The notes: a model not told the origin generated them from the letters alone. 49,972 nucleotides of DNA from Scleroderma bovista (GCA_037178675.1 JAYMGJ010000095.1:1-49972), one strand, 5' to 3'. Shown: positions 35,881 through 47,971, counted from the stretch's first letter. Program-made: numbers and translations.

Positions 35881-37154
35881 TGTCATGATTGGTTCTCCTC
35901 GACAATCTTACTAGGAGGTCCAGGGATGCAGGGAATTAATGAGGAGGTAAGTCCAGACACTAGTATGTGCTACTTAGTGCAGAGAGTCAAGTCCGGGTCA
36001 TATGGACGAAGTCCGGGCACTGGAGAAGCACTGGGAGTAAGTCCGGGTTTTGCAGAGTAGGTCCGGACCGCGGGAAAGTGGACCAGAGTAAAGCGCAGTT
36101 TGTCCGGAGCGAGGGACATCCCAGAGGTGGGATAAGTCCTCAGGGGTCTAGCGTCGAGTCTGGGACAGAGGTGGCTTTTGCCCTTGTGCGAGTAGGAGAC
36201 TTGCTAGGATCAGACATAGGACCAAGGGGATGAGATAGGATGGAGGCCGGAGTTGGCTGGAGTTCAGGAGTTCAGGTGAACAGATGGATTAAGGAGAGCA
36301 TAGTGGGTAGTACAGAGTGAGGAGTATCTTAGTCGAGATTTGATCTAAGGACTACTAGGCCGGAGTACAGTAGTTTATATAGTAAAGAGAACTAGAGGTG
36401 AGTATATACGGTGACAAGTAAACACCTTAGTTGGGACAAAGGACAGAGCAGAAATGGACAGGAAAACAAAGCAGGTACAGGAAAACAAAGCAGGGACAGG
36501 AAAACAAACCGGAGCGGGAGCAGACACGGGGAACTAGAGTTACAGGGACGACAGAGGAAAAGCAGGGACAAGGGAACTAGGTTGGAAGAGGACAGGTAAG
36601 GGTCAGAGGTGGACTTAACTAATGTTAAGTCCGGAGCGATGTCCAGGACCAGAGGAAGTGGGACCAGAGGAAGTGCAAGAGTGGAGGGAGTGCACAAGCG
36701 GAGGGAGTGTATGAGCAGAGGGAGTGTGCAGGTGGAGGAAGGGCGGAGTAGCTGGAGGAAGGTCCAGAGTTGGACATAGAAATGTCCTAGGCCATTGGTG
36801 GACCTGACAGAGGGAGTGGAGTGGAACAGGAGCAGACCTGACCCAGAGTTGGATGTACCATCCGGAGTTGGGCTACGTTGCAGACGAGACCAAGGGAGTA
36901 ACCAGACTGAAACCGGAGTAGCGACTAGTGGTAGGTACAGGTTCGACATGGCGGAGTTAGACCGCAGATCTGTCTAGAGAGAGACAGGGGTTAGTCCTGA
37001 GGTGGAGATGGACATAGTGACCGGAGTTGAGCTGGAGTGCAGCTATGGGGCTGGAGATGGCCGGACTAGATCCAGAGTTGCATCTATGCCTAAGGAGAGG
37101 TCAAGCAGGCCAGGGTTAGACCAGAGTTCTGACTGGAAAAGTATGGATATGACA
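35881..37154 (-). mobile_element. Solo LTR, family A, copy 3
   Basis: About 1274 bp, TGTCATGATT to GGATATGACA, oriented like copy 2. The 5-bp duplication CCATG (35876-35880 and 37155-37159) comes from the minisatellite unit itself, so the insertion is precise. The internal regulatory block (TTTACTTGTCACC, TATATAC) lies on the minus strand. Confidence 0.9.
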
Positions 37155-37800
37155 CCATGGCAAGACTTTGGCCACCGCACTACTGCGGCCACCACACTAC
37201 TGTAGCCACGGCAAGACTTCAGCCATGGCAAGACTGCGGCCATGGCAAGACTGCGGCCATGACACTACTGCGGCCATGGCACTACTGCAGCCACGGCAAG
37301 ACTGCGGCCATGACACTACTGCGACCACGGCAAGACTTCAGCCATGGCACTACTGTGGCCATGGCAAGACTGTGGCCACAGCAAGACTGCAGCCACGGCA
37401 CTACTGCGGCCATAGCAAGACTGCGGCCATGGCACTACTGCAGCAGCAGCAAGACTGTTGCCATGGCACTACTGCAGTTGCAGAAAGACTGCAGCTATGG
37501 CATGACTGCAGCCATGACAATCTCAGCCATGGCAAGACTGTGGCAATGGCACAACTGCAGCATATCAGAACTGCAGCCATGGTACAACTGTGGCCATGGC
37601 AAGATGGTGGTTATGCAGCTATGGAAAGTCTGCAACCATGGCATGACTGTGGCCATGGCACTACTATGGCCGCAGCACAACAGACTGCGGCCATGGCAAG
37701 ACTGCAACAACAGCATGACTGTGAACATGGAAAGACTGTGGCCATGGCACAACTGCAGCCACAGTACCACTACAGCCATGGCACTGCACCCTGTGGCATG
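37155..37800 (+). repeat. 17-bp minisatellite, right block
   Basis: Continuation of the array at 35640, with about 38 more degenerate units, increasingly diverged to the right. Open frames of about 215 and 222 codons in two plus frames are artefacts of the 17-bp period. From 37801 to 38247 I see no gene. Confidence 0.9.
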
Positions 37801-38247
37801 GGAACCATTGCCTAAGGCATACTAGGCACTGTGACTGAGGCATGCTGGCCACAGCAGTCCAACCTGGGTAAGTTATTATAAATAATAGAAGTGGTCGGGT
37901 GTATAAGAATATTTCAATACCTATAGGAAACACTCAGTATGTGTACAAAGTGTCATAATGCCTATGCGGAGACATCTTCACTGATATGAAAGTGCACTGC
38001 ACTGCATACACTTAAATAACATTACCTCAGTACATGCACAAAGTGTAACAATGCCTGAGGTGTATATTGTGTAGGTACAATATATATATGTTTGAAATGA
38101 GAAGAGAGATGTTATTGAGCTGTTGAAGTGCTGACACAGTGACCGATAAGTATTGTATATGGGCGGTTATCACTCACACACCCATATGTGGACTCCTGCA
38201 GCTCTGTGCACTCAGGACATGTGTTCTGCACCATATGTGCATAATGA

Positions 38248-38935
38248 ATCATTGCCACTGGTATGATTGCCTAGAAGATTATGTGTGTGGTTATATGTGT
38301 CTTGGACATCGTTTCCATGGCCAGAAGGGGGCCAGAGCATTATTCCCACAACCATATTTGGACTCCTGCAAACCTTTTTGCTCATAACATATGTCCGGCA
38401 ACAACATTTGCATAATACATGATTACCACTGTTTTACTTGCCCAGCTCATGTTGTACATGGTACTATGTGTCAGGGACATTGTTGCCATGGCTGAAGCAT
38501 GCCAGGACATTATTCCTGTGGCCATATTTGGACTCCTGTGGACCTTTCTGCCCACAACATATGTTCAGCAATGATATTTGTTTAATACATGGTTATCACT
38601 GTTTTACTTGCCCAGCTCATGTTGTATATGATACTATGTGTCTGGGACATTGTTGCTGTGGCTGGAGCATGCCGAAGCATTATTCCCACAGCCATATTTG
38701 GACCCCTGTGGACCTTTCTGCTCACAACATATGTCCAGCAATGATATTTGCTTAATACATGATTACCACTGTTTTACTTGCCCGGCTCATGTTGTACTTG
38801 ATACTATGTGTCCGGGACATTGTTGCTGCAGCTGGTGCATGCCAAAGCATTATTCCCGTGGCCATATTTGGACTCCTGTGGACCTTTCTTCTCAAAACAT
38901 ATGTCCAGCAACCATATTTTCATAATCCATCAGTG
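38248..38935 (+). repeat. Satellite, four units of 170 bp
   Basis: Units start at about 38248, 38418, 38588 and 38758 (near CATGATTACCACTGTTTTAC). Each has ATTCCC..CCATATTTGGACTCCTG and CATATGTCCAGCAA blocks. The first is the most diverged. Open frames follow the repeat and are not genes. Confidence 0.9.
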
Positions 38936-39899
38936 CCATGGTACATCAATGATATGTATATTGTGCTGATCCTGTAGTGCCACAGTTCTGTAATGCCGTA
39001 TGTTTGTAGTGCCGATAGTATGTTGTGCTGCTGTTCTGCTGTGCCATGTTGTGCCGCATCCAGGCTTGTGCTGAAAGTGTAGTGCTGCATGTATGTACTG
39101 CCACATCCTGGCTTAATGGTACTATGAGAGCAGCATATATGCGGCACTACATTTAGACAATGAACATGGTATCCTAGGGCCTGTTGGGTATACTGGGATG
39201 CCAACCTCATGGCTCATCATACCGAAGGGGAAGCCAACATACAGGCCTGCCCGACTACATAGTTGTCACCACATTGAGGGCTTGCTTCATGCTCTGGGAT
39301 ACCACATTCATAACCTGTGACTTTGAAATATACTTGCAAGGTTTCCCCACATAGCTATATAACACCTTTACTAGGGCCCATCTAATGCTATGGGACATCA
39401 TACCCATATGCTGGCCACCCTGACTATATAAATGACACTGACTCCAGGGCCTGCTCATAGTCATGGGACACCACCCCCATGGCTTGCTACTCTGAAGGGT
39501 ACACCCTATATGCAGCCCATTGGGAAGCAAGGGACACTATATATGTGGCTTTACACCAAGGCCAGGGCAACAACCCTACAGCCCAGTAAAACATATGGGA
39601 CACACCATTCTATCAGCCCACCAACAGAAACAGGACACCAATTCCACAGCTTGATGCAAAGTATGCAATACTGGCACTGCACCCCTTCTATTCATTCGCA
39701 TGGCTAGGGCTCCATAGTAGAATAGAGCACACCATCTCCAGGGCCCCCTGATCCTATAGATGATCATGTTCCTGGGGCTGTCATGTAATAATGGGACACC
39801 ATCATAGTGGGCTTGACACATTGCGAGACACCAATTTAGTGTATGGTTCTTTGGCCACATTGCTGCAACTACTACCCTAGTCCTTTGCCACAATGCCAT
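38936..39899 (+). repeat. Degenerate tandem repeats without genes
   Basis: At 38960-39110 there are repeats of TGCTG/TGCCG words. From about 39190 a degenerate unit near 100 bp recurs, with ATGGGACACCA(C/T), CCCATGGC and CAGGGC words (39290, 39390, 39450, 39590, 39790). No coding frame is convincing. Confidence 0.5.
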
Positions 39900-40095
39900 G
39901 GCAGCTGCCCTGCTGCAATCATTCAGCCTCAATGCCACGGCAACCCTGTGGAATTCACCTCTGGCCGCATTGCTATGGCAGCGCCCTGCAGCAATCATTC
40001 GGCCTCAATGCCGTGGCAACCCTGTGGCATTTACCTCTGGCCAGCGGCTGCCCTGCTGCAATCATTCGGCCTCAATGCCGGCTGCATAAGGCCCT
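39900..40095 (+). repeat. Tandem repeat, units of 69-77 bp
   Basis: About 2.6 copies begin GGCAGC-GCCCTG at 39900, 39977 and 40046. They share GCAATCATTCGGCCTCAATG and CAACCCTGTGG. From 40096 to 40407 only weak ATTGCATGGTGA-type repeats are seen. Confidence 0.8.
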
Positions 40096-40407
40096 TTTGC
40101 CGCAGTCCATTCTGATCTAGCATACCAGTGTGTCAGCCCACTGATATTGCTTGGTGACAACCTCTCCATGAGCCACCAATATTGCATGGTGAAACTGCTT
40201 ACATTAGCCCACTCGTATGGCATGGGGATGCACCATAGCTGGGCCCTATCCCAGCTGGCCATGTAGAACGGCCAATTGTCAGCTTCATCTGTCCGTGTTG
40301 TATGGGACAATGCAGGTGCATTATGTGGAAGGGCCACCTGTCTTCAACAATTGAAAATGGACAAAGGCTTTTGGACACCCAGCAAAATCCACCACTTACT
40401 TTGTCTG

Positions 40408-41049
40408 TGTTACGACCATGCCCAACTCCGGGTCCTATCCGGTCACTCCGGTCGCTTCGCAGCTTTACAGCTGAACTCCGGTCGCCCACCAATTACTCCG
40501 GTCGCGCTCACGCAGATAACCTTCCGTTAAGCACGACCCTTGGTCTATGCTCTATTCGTTCGTTACCACACCTCGCCGTCAACCCTGCTTGGTCGTGAGT
40601 TCTCCGTGTACTTGTTATATCTCCTGCCTTGTGTTATTTTCACCGGACCTGATTTATTTTACCCGGACCTGACTTTATTTTCATCGGACCTGACCTAGTA
40701 CTTTCTCCGGTTGTCCCTTGTCCGCTATTAGGCCGTTTACTTGTCACCGTATATACTCGCCCCTAGTTTGCACTTAGTATAAGTACTCTGTAGATTATCC
40801 TGTACTCCTCAGTCTGAAATCAACCATAGTCTCTACTCCTGATCTCGCCCGTCTCCGTCTCTGTCTCCGTCTCCCCTTCTTGACCGGAACCTACGCAAGG
40901 GATCAACGCTCGTTGTCCTTAGTCGTTGAATCCAAGCGGTCACCAACTCCGGCCGGACTAATCTCTCGTCCAGCCCTCTGCCCTCTTCCTTCGTCCGCTT
41001 CTGTCCGGACTTGACCGGACCCCCTACCGGAGTAGACCCGGACTTGACA
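40408..41049 (+). mobile_element. Solo LTR, family B, copy 1
   Basis: A complete 642-bp LTR from TGTTACGACC to GGACTTGACA, flanked by the 5-bp duplication GTCTG (40403-40407 and 41050-41054). It shares the TTTACTTGTCACCGTATATA block with family A, then TATAAGTACTCTGTAG. Confidence 0.92.
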
Positions 41050-41054
41050 GTCTG

Positions 41055-41900
41055 CTCAGGAGTGTGTGCATGGTGAGAGTAAATTGTTTTCCCTCCTTTG
41101 ATTCAAAGGCTATGGTGATGAATCCATCTTTCAGAATGCTCAGAATAATTGTCTGGATCAGCCACATGCACAAATCACTCCACAGCACAATTTCATGTGC
41201 TTTGCAGGTTTCCAGTTGATTATGAACTTAGTTTATAGTAGCATGCAAACTTTGACCACAACATCTTTTTCCTACCAACACACCCATCTACCCCAACTAT
41301 ATATCATCATAGGACAATGTGAAGGATACTGGGAGTGTTTCTGTATTCTTTTCAGCAACATACATACCCTTCTCCTTATATCAGATAGCATGATATCAAA
41401 TAAATTCAGACAGTCTTTTCAGCATATTGACAGTGGTAATATGGATATTATAAATGACTAGAAAGTTGATGGGAGTTGATTCCTAGACCCCAACATGTGT
41501 TCCTATGAATATACCCAGTGTGACTCTTCTCATCGGTCTCAGAAAATTCAGGAGCTTTTTTTGTGACAACACACTCCCTACTCCTCATACCTTACATTAC
41601 TGTATCTAATAAATTCAGGAAGCTATTACAGATTGTTTAAATGGTTGTTAGTGGGGTTTTTGAGGTCCCTGAAGATGATGGGAATGGTCCTGAGCCTTGC
41701 AGAATGTTTTCTAATAAGATGTGTTTCCAGTACCCAAGCATGCTTGCATCACCTGTAGAATATTATTCCGACTGCCGTTTTGTCTGAAACTTGGACTGGG
41801 ACCTCCCAATGGGTCTATCTACCCCCTCCCATCATTACATTTCCCAGAAGATTGTTTACAGTTTGTAATTATAATTCCACCATGGGCTGTATAATTGGCG
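41055..41900. other. Intergenic, no supported gene
   Basis: AT-rich. Only short open frames without known motifs or splice support. Confidence 0.4.
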
Positions 41901-41909
41901 ATTGCTGTG

Positions 41910-42105
41910 TGGTCAACTCAGGTGGTGGTGGTGGCGGTTGTCATTGTCATCAGGTCATGATGATGCAAGCCATGGGATGGTGGCTGTGTCATCGATGCAG
42001 GCTGTGGCCATGGTTGTGGTTGTGGTCAGTGCTGTAACACTGTTGCTGGTAGTTGTCGTCGTTGTGTTGGCATTGGCTGTCATGTTGTCATCTGGTTGAC
42101 AGTGC
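41910..42105 (+). mobile_element. Truncated copy of the triplet-repeat element
   Basis: The GGTGGTGG..GTTGTCATTGTCATC..GCAGGCTGTGG..TGCTGGTAG..CATCTGGTTGACAGTGC order parallels about 31890-32115 of the element at 31608. The similarity stops abruptly near 42105, where the sequence changes character. That marks the likely left edge of the next element. Confidence 0.6.
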
Positions 42106-42352
42106 ACATAATGCACCTACTTTGTCACGTGTAACACGGTCAGACGAGGGTGAAAATCGGCCGTGTGTCACGGGCCAGCAGAGGACAAGCCCAGTATTAA
42201 CTATTACAATGTAACACGGGTGGGCTACACACACCAATATTGTCACCATGTGATTTCAGTGGGCTATGGTGGTGTTTAAGGAGGTGTGATAGATGGGGAT
42301 ATTGGTGTTGTCACCATGTCATATGGGCCAGCCAGGATTTTACTCCCGCGCA

Positions 42353-43500
42353 CATTAATGGACCAGCCCAGGATTACTGTAATGCAAATGTAATGGGTCG
42401 GCTAGCAAAGACAAGTACCAATACATCTAGTAAGGGGTGATCCAACCAACCCTGCCAGGGCCTGTTCTACCATGGATGGATTGAAGCAGGGAGACGTACC
42501 GCGGGCTGATGTACCGCGGGTTGACTCACCACCGGTCAACTAGTTTGACTACCATGGCTTTGACAACAACCAATGAACATTAATAGATTGACTGGAATGC
42601 AAAGGTAATGGGTTGGCTAGACAAGACAAGTACCAGTATGTCTAGGAAGGGGTGATCCACCCGACCCTGCCAAAGGTTGACCTACCATGGATCACAGAGG
42701 GTGAAAAACCATGGGTTGACTTATCAGGAATTGACTTGCCGCGGGTTTACCTACCGCGGGTTTCCTTACCACGGGTTGACTCAATACCTCTGTAAACCAG
42801 GTCAACTCCAATCCATGGCTTTCACTACCAATGTACATTAATAGATTCACTGAAATGCAAAGGTAATTGGTTGGCCATAGAAGACACTACCAGTACATCT
42901 AGTAAGCGGTGATCCAACAAACTCTGCCAACGGCTGTCCTACTACGGATGGATTACAGGGGGTTGACCTACCACCTACCGCGGGTTGACTTACCGCGGGT
43001 TGACTGATACTTCCGGTCAACCCGGTCTCCATGGCTTTCACTACCAATGTACATTAATAAATTCACTAGGTAATTGGTTGGCTAGAGAAGACAAGTAACA
43101 GTACATATAGTAAGGGGTGATCCAACCAATCCTATCAAGGGCTATCCTACCGGGTGGACAACGGGATGACATACCACGGTTAACATACCGCAGGTTAACA
43201 TACTAGGTTGAGGCCACCAGGTTGACCACCATGACTTTCACTACAAATGTGCATTAATGGATTTACTGGAATGAAAAGGTAATGCGTGGGCTAGCAGTAC
43301 TGGCTCTACTACCACAGATGGATTACAGCGGGTTGGATATTTACCGAGTGATCTACTGCGGGAGAAGTACCAGCACATACAATAAGGGGTGATCCAACCA
43401 CTCTGTCAGCAGCACTGGCTTCACTACCACGGGTTTACTGCCAACCCTGGGTGACAACCACTACCTCCTGTTGGTTGACCACCAACCACTATGGATTCCA
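42353..43500 (+). repeat. Five tandem subterminal units of about 200-255 bp with CCGCGGGTTGAC words
   Basis: Units start with CATTAAT at 42353, 42578, 42836, 43052 and 43252. Each then has (T/C)ACTGGAATGCAAAGGTAAT, GGTTGGCTAG, AAGACAAGTACCAGTACAT, AAGGGGTGATCCAACC, a TACCATGGAT word and one or more TACCGCGGGTTGACTTACC words. Most end with CCATGGCTTTCACTACCAAT. The last unit is the most decayed. Confidence 0.85.
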
Positions 43501-43739
43501 ACAGAGATGGAAAACCTACTTGGCCTTTACTCTCAGTAGTTGACAAGAAATTCCTTTATCAATGCCGCCACAGGAAGACCGCGGGCAACCGGGAGTGGTT
43601 GAATGTCAGGCATTTGGCTATCTCAATTGATAACAACAAATTACTACCACAAGTTTATCACTACTAGTTGGCTATTCAGTTCCAGAACTATGGATTACCC
43701 ACCACAGTTTATTACCGCGGGTGGAATAAAGGCAGGCTT

Positions 43740-44640
43740 AGTGGGCCCATGTTCCATAGTAGCACACTAATATTTGTGCCAATGAGCTCCATGTGAGCCC
43801 ATATATTATTCCATCATCCTTCTTATAGGGGGATGGTGATATTACACCACCCCATGTAAAATGGATGGGCAGTTATTATAGGGACCCATAGATACGGGTC
43901 AGCCAGATTACTACTGTACCCTAACAAACAGGTGAGCCTTGTATATAATGACACCGAGTAGTACAAGTGAGCTGATAGTGGCTTGTTCCAATGGGATACA
44001 GGTGAGCCCATGTATAATTTAATCATCCCGTATAACACGGGTGGGCTGTGTATATACTGTCCCTATGCTATAGGTCAGCACACATACCACTGTCCCCTAC
44101 AGTTTCGGCAGGCACATATTCTTTGCTGTCGTGTAGCACGAGTGGGCTGTGATATGCATGTCTACATGGTGTATGATAGGGCTGTTATTGTATGGTACCA
44201 TGTGACACGGGTCAGCCGAGGGAATGCTGTCCCCTGAAAAACATGTGAGCCCACATACATTGACACAGGTAGCACGAGTGGGCTGAGAATTCATTGTTCC
44301 AATTGGATACAGGTGAGCCCATTCAAAATTTAATCATCCCATATGACACCAATGGGCTGTTTTTATATGGTCCCGTGTGTATCGGGTCAGCCGAAATAAT
44401 TGTGTCCCCTAACAAACAGGTGAGCCCGCATACATTAACGCGGAGTAGTACCAGTGGGCTGAAAACTGATTGTTGCAATGGGATACGAGTAAGCCCAAAT
44501 GTAATTCCACAATCCCGTGTGTCATGGGTAGGCGACAAATATACTGTCCCCTATCATACAAGATGGCCTATAGTTTGCAGCTTCAAGTATAATAGTTGGG
44601 CTGATATTAAATTTACTGTCTAATAGCGATGAGCCCATAT
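43740..44640 (+). repeat. Alternating inverted GTGAGCCC / GGGTGGGCT words
   Basis: CAGGTGAGCCCA-type words (43931, 44000, 44246, 44311, 44417) alternate with ACACGGGTGGGCTG or CACGAGTGGGCTG words (44034, 44139, 44273) and CGGGTCAGCC words (43895, 44206, 44390). The AGCCCA and TGGGCT cores are complementary, so neighbouring words can pair into small hairpins. From 44629 to 44870 an open frame with a GTAAGT donor has no recognisable product. Confidence 0.7.
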
Positions 44641-44955
44641 CTTGCAATCCCAGGAATGAGGGGTGGGCTGGAATCCGGTTTAAGACAAAGCCGCGGCATG
44701 GGATTGGTGCCTAAGCTATGGTACAATAATGATTTATCTATAAAGGTCCCAGGGACACTATTCATGTACCCAAATATGCAGATGGGTAAGTTAATGAATG
44801 CTCAGGAGATGTTGCCTCAAAGCAGCCGCGGCAGAATGGCTCACTTCCAGACAGCCAGAGCACAAGGTAAGTCACTAAGTAAGTTGCGACCATATTTTAA
44901 TATTTTTTAGTAATTTTTCTATGACAATCATATTTCTACAAGTACCTCCATGTAT

Positions 44956-46217
44956 TTACAGTACAGTAGCCCTCAACAAATGCTCCACACCATTGATCCT
45001 CATCCAGTCGGCACACCGTGGAACATGTGCCCACTGATGGATATTATCCCTCATATAGTAAGTCAAACAATACTGGTTTCCTTCAACAGCATTGACCCCA
45101 TGCCGGAGGAGCCTCCCAGAGAATGCAACCGCGGTACCTGGCTTATAGACTAGCTGGATGCCGAGGGTGGGGACGGCCATTACACAATCGGTGTATTCCC
45201 CAACATTGACGATGACATCATACCAGCTGGCACGTGACTGGGGGTCACGGTGAAGTGGGGTTGACCGATTGGCGATAAGGGAAATATTGGTGAATGCAGT
45301 AGGCCAGAGGGATAGGGCGCGGTTCATTACCGGGTCATACATAGAAGACCAATCCTCCAATGTACTCATTCCTCGCATACCGTCCTCATAGAGCTGTGGA
45401 TGCATAATCGACAACGCACCTGATACAATGGCAGAAGGATATGTCATATCTTGCAGCCACTGAAATCCCGCAGGTGTGTTAAGGTCTGCTGATATAGAGG
45501 CATTCTCATGCTGAATATGGGATGATGAGTAGGTGCATCCGATAATAGATATATACCCACATAATGACCCATCTGGTGCCTTGCAGGAGATAACTCCAGA
45601 CACCCGGTCACTTGCATATCTTCCCTATTAAAATACCGCGGTTCTGTTCGCCAGGTCCGCCCAGTTATACTGCTGGCCAGTTGTGTACGAAGCGGACTTA
45701 AAGCCTGCAGAATATTTGCCTGAATTTATTAATGAACATGGTCGAAAATAGGCAGTATTGGGGCATACCTGTGTTGGGCGTGCCAGGGCACCAGGGAGAT
45801 ACCAGAGTGCTACGGTCCCACCCTCCCCCAAAATAATAGAGGGTTCATCCAGGACACCAGAGAGCGCTGGAGCGAACTTGGAAAGAAAGGACTGTTCCCT
45901 ATCCATATTGGTACCAGGCTCCATTGCTGCCAATGCCTCCGCCAGTCTCAAGAGGTCCACACCAGACTCAACTGGAAACACATAAGTACCTTGCCAAATA
46001 GATATTGGAAATACATACCACGATTTTGATATGCAGTGACCAAAGTGGCTACCATTTGATGCATCCCGACCGAAAGGTCAACAGGGAGATCAAGAGGAAT
46101 GGGAGGTGCCGCGGGGAGTAAGTCCGGGAATGCCAAAGAACAAAAGCGCCGTCGCATGTATCCAGCAATGCGTTGAGAGAGCTCATAGTTTGTCGGATAT
46201 GACACAGGATTAGCCAT
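44956..46217 (-). CDS. TET/JBP-type 2-oxoglutarate/Fe(II) dioxygenase, probably with one frame break
   Basis: TET/JBP enzymes oxidise 5-methylcytosine or thymine in DNA. The model has exons 46217-46019, 45971-45769 and 45719-44956, with introns of 47 and 49 nt (donors GTATGT and GTATGC) and matching phases. The double-stranded beta-helix core is in the last exon. It has the metal-binding H-x-D in STPLHRDPQSRASWYDVIVN, a GTAVAFSG segment, the distal histidine in RLLRHGVNAVEG, and a likely 2-oxoglutarate arginine in YYMRD. All the key residues are present. One frame change is needed near 45,600 to join exon 3's upstream part (SPLRTQLASSITGRTW) to SGVISCKAPDGSLCGY. It may be a mutation, an unseen intron or a sequence error. 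Family assignment rests on motif order and context with the KDZ transposase. A more distant 2OG-oxygenase is the alternative. Four CCGCGG motifs lie in or near the transcript (45129, 45636, 46109, and 46290 upstream). Confidence 0.7.
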
Positions 46218-46638
46218 GGAGGGGATTGAACTGAGGGGAAAAGAAAGGAAGATATGCCAAAATGTATTGACCTATCCCGGGAGCCCATGCCGCGGCAATC
46301 AGGATATGGCAGGAATCAGTCACCAATTACCTAAATCAGTCACCAATTGAAAATAAATAAAAATAACAATAACTTCCAAATATCCTACCAATTCCGAAAA
46401 TAGAATGTGGCCATGCCAAGGAACAACCTATATGCTGACCGCGGGTAGCCACTCCCGCACTGATATATCTAATTCAAATTGGAACATCAAATGATAAACC
46501 AATCAGATTTCAATGGAAGCAATGTGGCAGTAATTTTGTGTCCGCGGGAATAACTAACTCTTAATGGTACCATGATCATTGTTCCATGAACAATGGTCCA
46601 GTTGGCACGTGGGAATACAGGAGATTGTATTATAAATA
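46218..46638. promoter_or_regulatory. Divergent promoter region with three CCGCGG sites
   Basis: 421 bp separate the dioxygenase start (minus) from the unknown gene (plus). CCGCGG occurs at 46290, 46439 and 46542. A TATAAATATTGACC string lies just before the plus-strand ATG (about 46630). Shared regulation of both genes is likely by position only. Confidence 0.5.
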
Positions 46639-47459
46639 TTGACCTTTGATCCTGATCCTGCATCGATGGATTCTGAAGCAATTGTTGCACGCAGGCTGTC
46701 CCTCACATTGCAATATGTTGGCATCCGATTCAGGCGGTTCGTGTATTCTTTGCAGAAAAGCAGTGACCACGCCATTCTGGAGAAGATGAACTGGTATGGA
46801 CATGTTCAGGAAGAAGTGGTGTGTTCTTCCATATTGAAACTTTGAATATGACCATATCCCCCATGTAGGCACTTCTGGAGCGGTTACTTGCGGCATGCAA
46901 CAGAAAGGGGCTGGTGATGCAAGTCCCCGCGGTCGCAGCCCATGTGATGGATTGGGTATCCGTGGTGGATCCGGATGCAGAAACTTTGATGGAACAAATC
47001 AAAGAAATAAATGTATTCAAGGTGTATCATCGGGAGGCTAGGGTGCTCAGCACACACAGTACACCGCGGGAGTGGTGGGTGTGGGGGAAGAGCCAAGATA
47101 TACCGCGGACAGCCTTCACCCAGCTGGTCACAGAGGCGGAGAAATTCTTTGCCGAATACCAGGTAAGCTTACATTGATGCGCAATGATAAGCTAATAAAA
47201 ACTGTCAATAGCCTGGGGACTTTGTAATCCCAGCTCTATTTGATGTCCCCGAAACCCCCCACATTGGCATCCAGGATCTCAAACTACAAACCAAGCAAAT
47301 GTTGGAAGAAACTGATGAGAAGATCTTTCATCAAAACATGGGTTGCAACATCTGGTTGACCACATGGCCATGGTGGAATATTTGACTGATGCAGGGGATG
47401 AGCTGGAAAACAAATGGGCGGCATCCGCGGATAAATTATGGAGAGGCACAAATGAGTAG
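46639..47459 (+). CDS. Unknown KDZ-element accessory protein, three exons, probable frame break
   Basis: ATG 46639 opens exon 46639-46818. Exon 46869-47162 and an exon from 47212 follow, with introns of 50 and 49 nt (acceptor TGTAG, donor GTAAGC, acceptor AATAG) and consistent phase 0. The protein, about 240 residues, is helical and charged, with tryptophan-rich spots: EKMNWYGHVQEEV, ALLERLLAACNRKGLVMQVP, TPREWWVWGKSQDIP. Near 47335 (CAAAAC) the frame must change by one base to continue as HGLQHLVDHMAMVEYLTDAG, ELENKWAASADKL, ending at TAG 47457-47459. I recognise no domain. Four in-frame CCGCGG sites (46927, 47064, 47103, 47425) lie in codons. It is divergent from the dioxygenase and convergent with the transposase, which suggests a transposon-borne accessory gene. 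Confidence 0.55.
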
Positions 47460-47971
47460 TGGGGCCATCCCAATAGTAACACATCACAATGATCATTTTT
47501 TCCTTTCCACATTAAATGATAGTTGAATTATTTGACTGATAAGTTCCCCTAAAAATTGATACTGCAGCTATTTGGGTTATTGGAGGTATCCATTAAGATA
47601 AATTGAGAGGGTCATAAACAGAGATCAGCTTTGAAGTACATATTTCAGATGATGAAGTATATCAATAGACATTCCTGACTCAATAGACCAATGACTACAT
47701 CGGAGTGGCTGCCTGACCTGCAGCCGCAGCCTTATGTAGTAAAAGGAGTTTCTGGGAGGGACAATGAGGAAAGTCACCAGTGGAAAAGTCGTAAATAACA
47801 AAATACATTAATTAAAAGTTACTCGCCATTATTGGCCTATATGTACGTTGTATATATCCAATTGCACTCTCCCGCGGCATCATCCCACTCAGAAAGGTTG
47901 TATAATAATGAACAATACACCATCACAAATTATGACTGAACGACACAAAATAATATGCAGCAGTCACAGGA
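47460..47971. other. Intergenic between convergent genes
   Basis: AT-rich 3' flanks of the accessory gene and transposase, with one CCGCGG at 47872. No gene supported. Confidence 0.5.

Noticed and set aside
37157..37825. Open frame of 222 codons
   Set aside because: It is produced by a 17-bp repeat that keeps other frames open as well.
42353..43500. CRISPR-like array
   Set aside because: Units are 200-255 bp with no short identical repeats and unique spacers, and the genome is eukaryotic.
44629..44910. Possible exon of a further accessory gene
   Set aside because: It is open with a GTAAGT donor, but no partner exon or domain could be found before the convergent dioxygenase gene.
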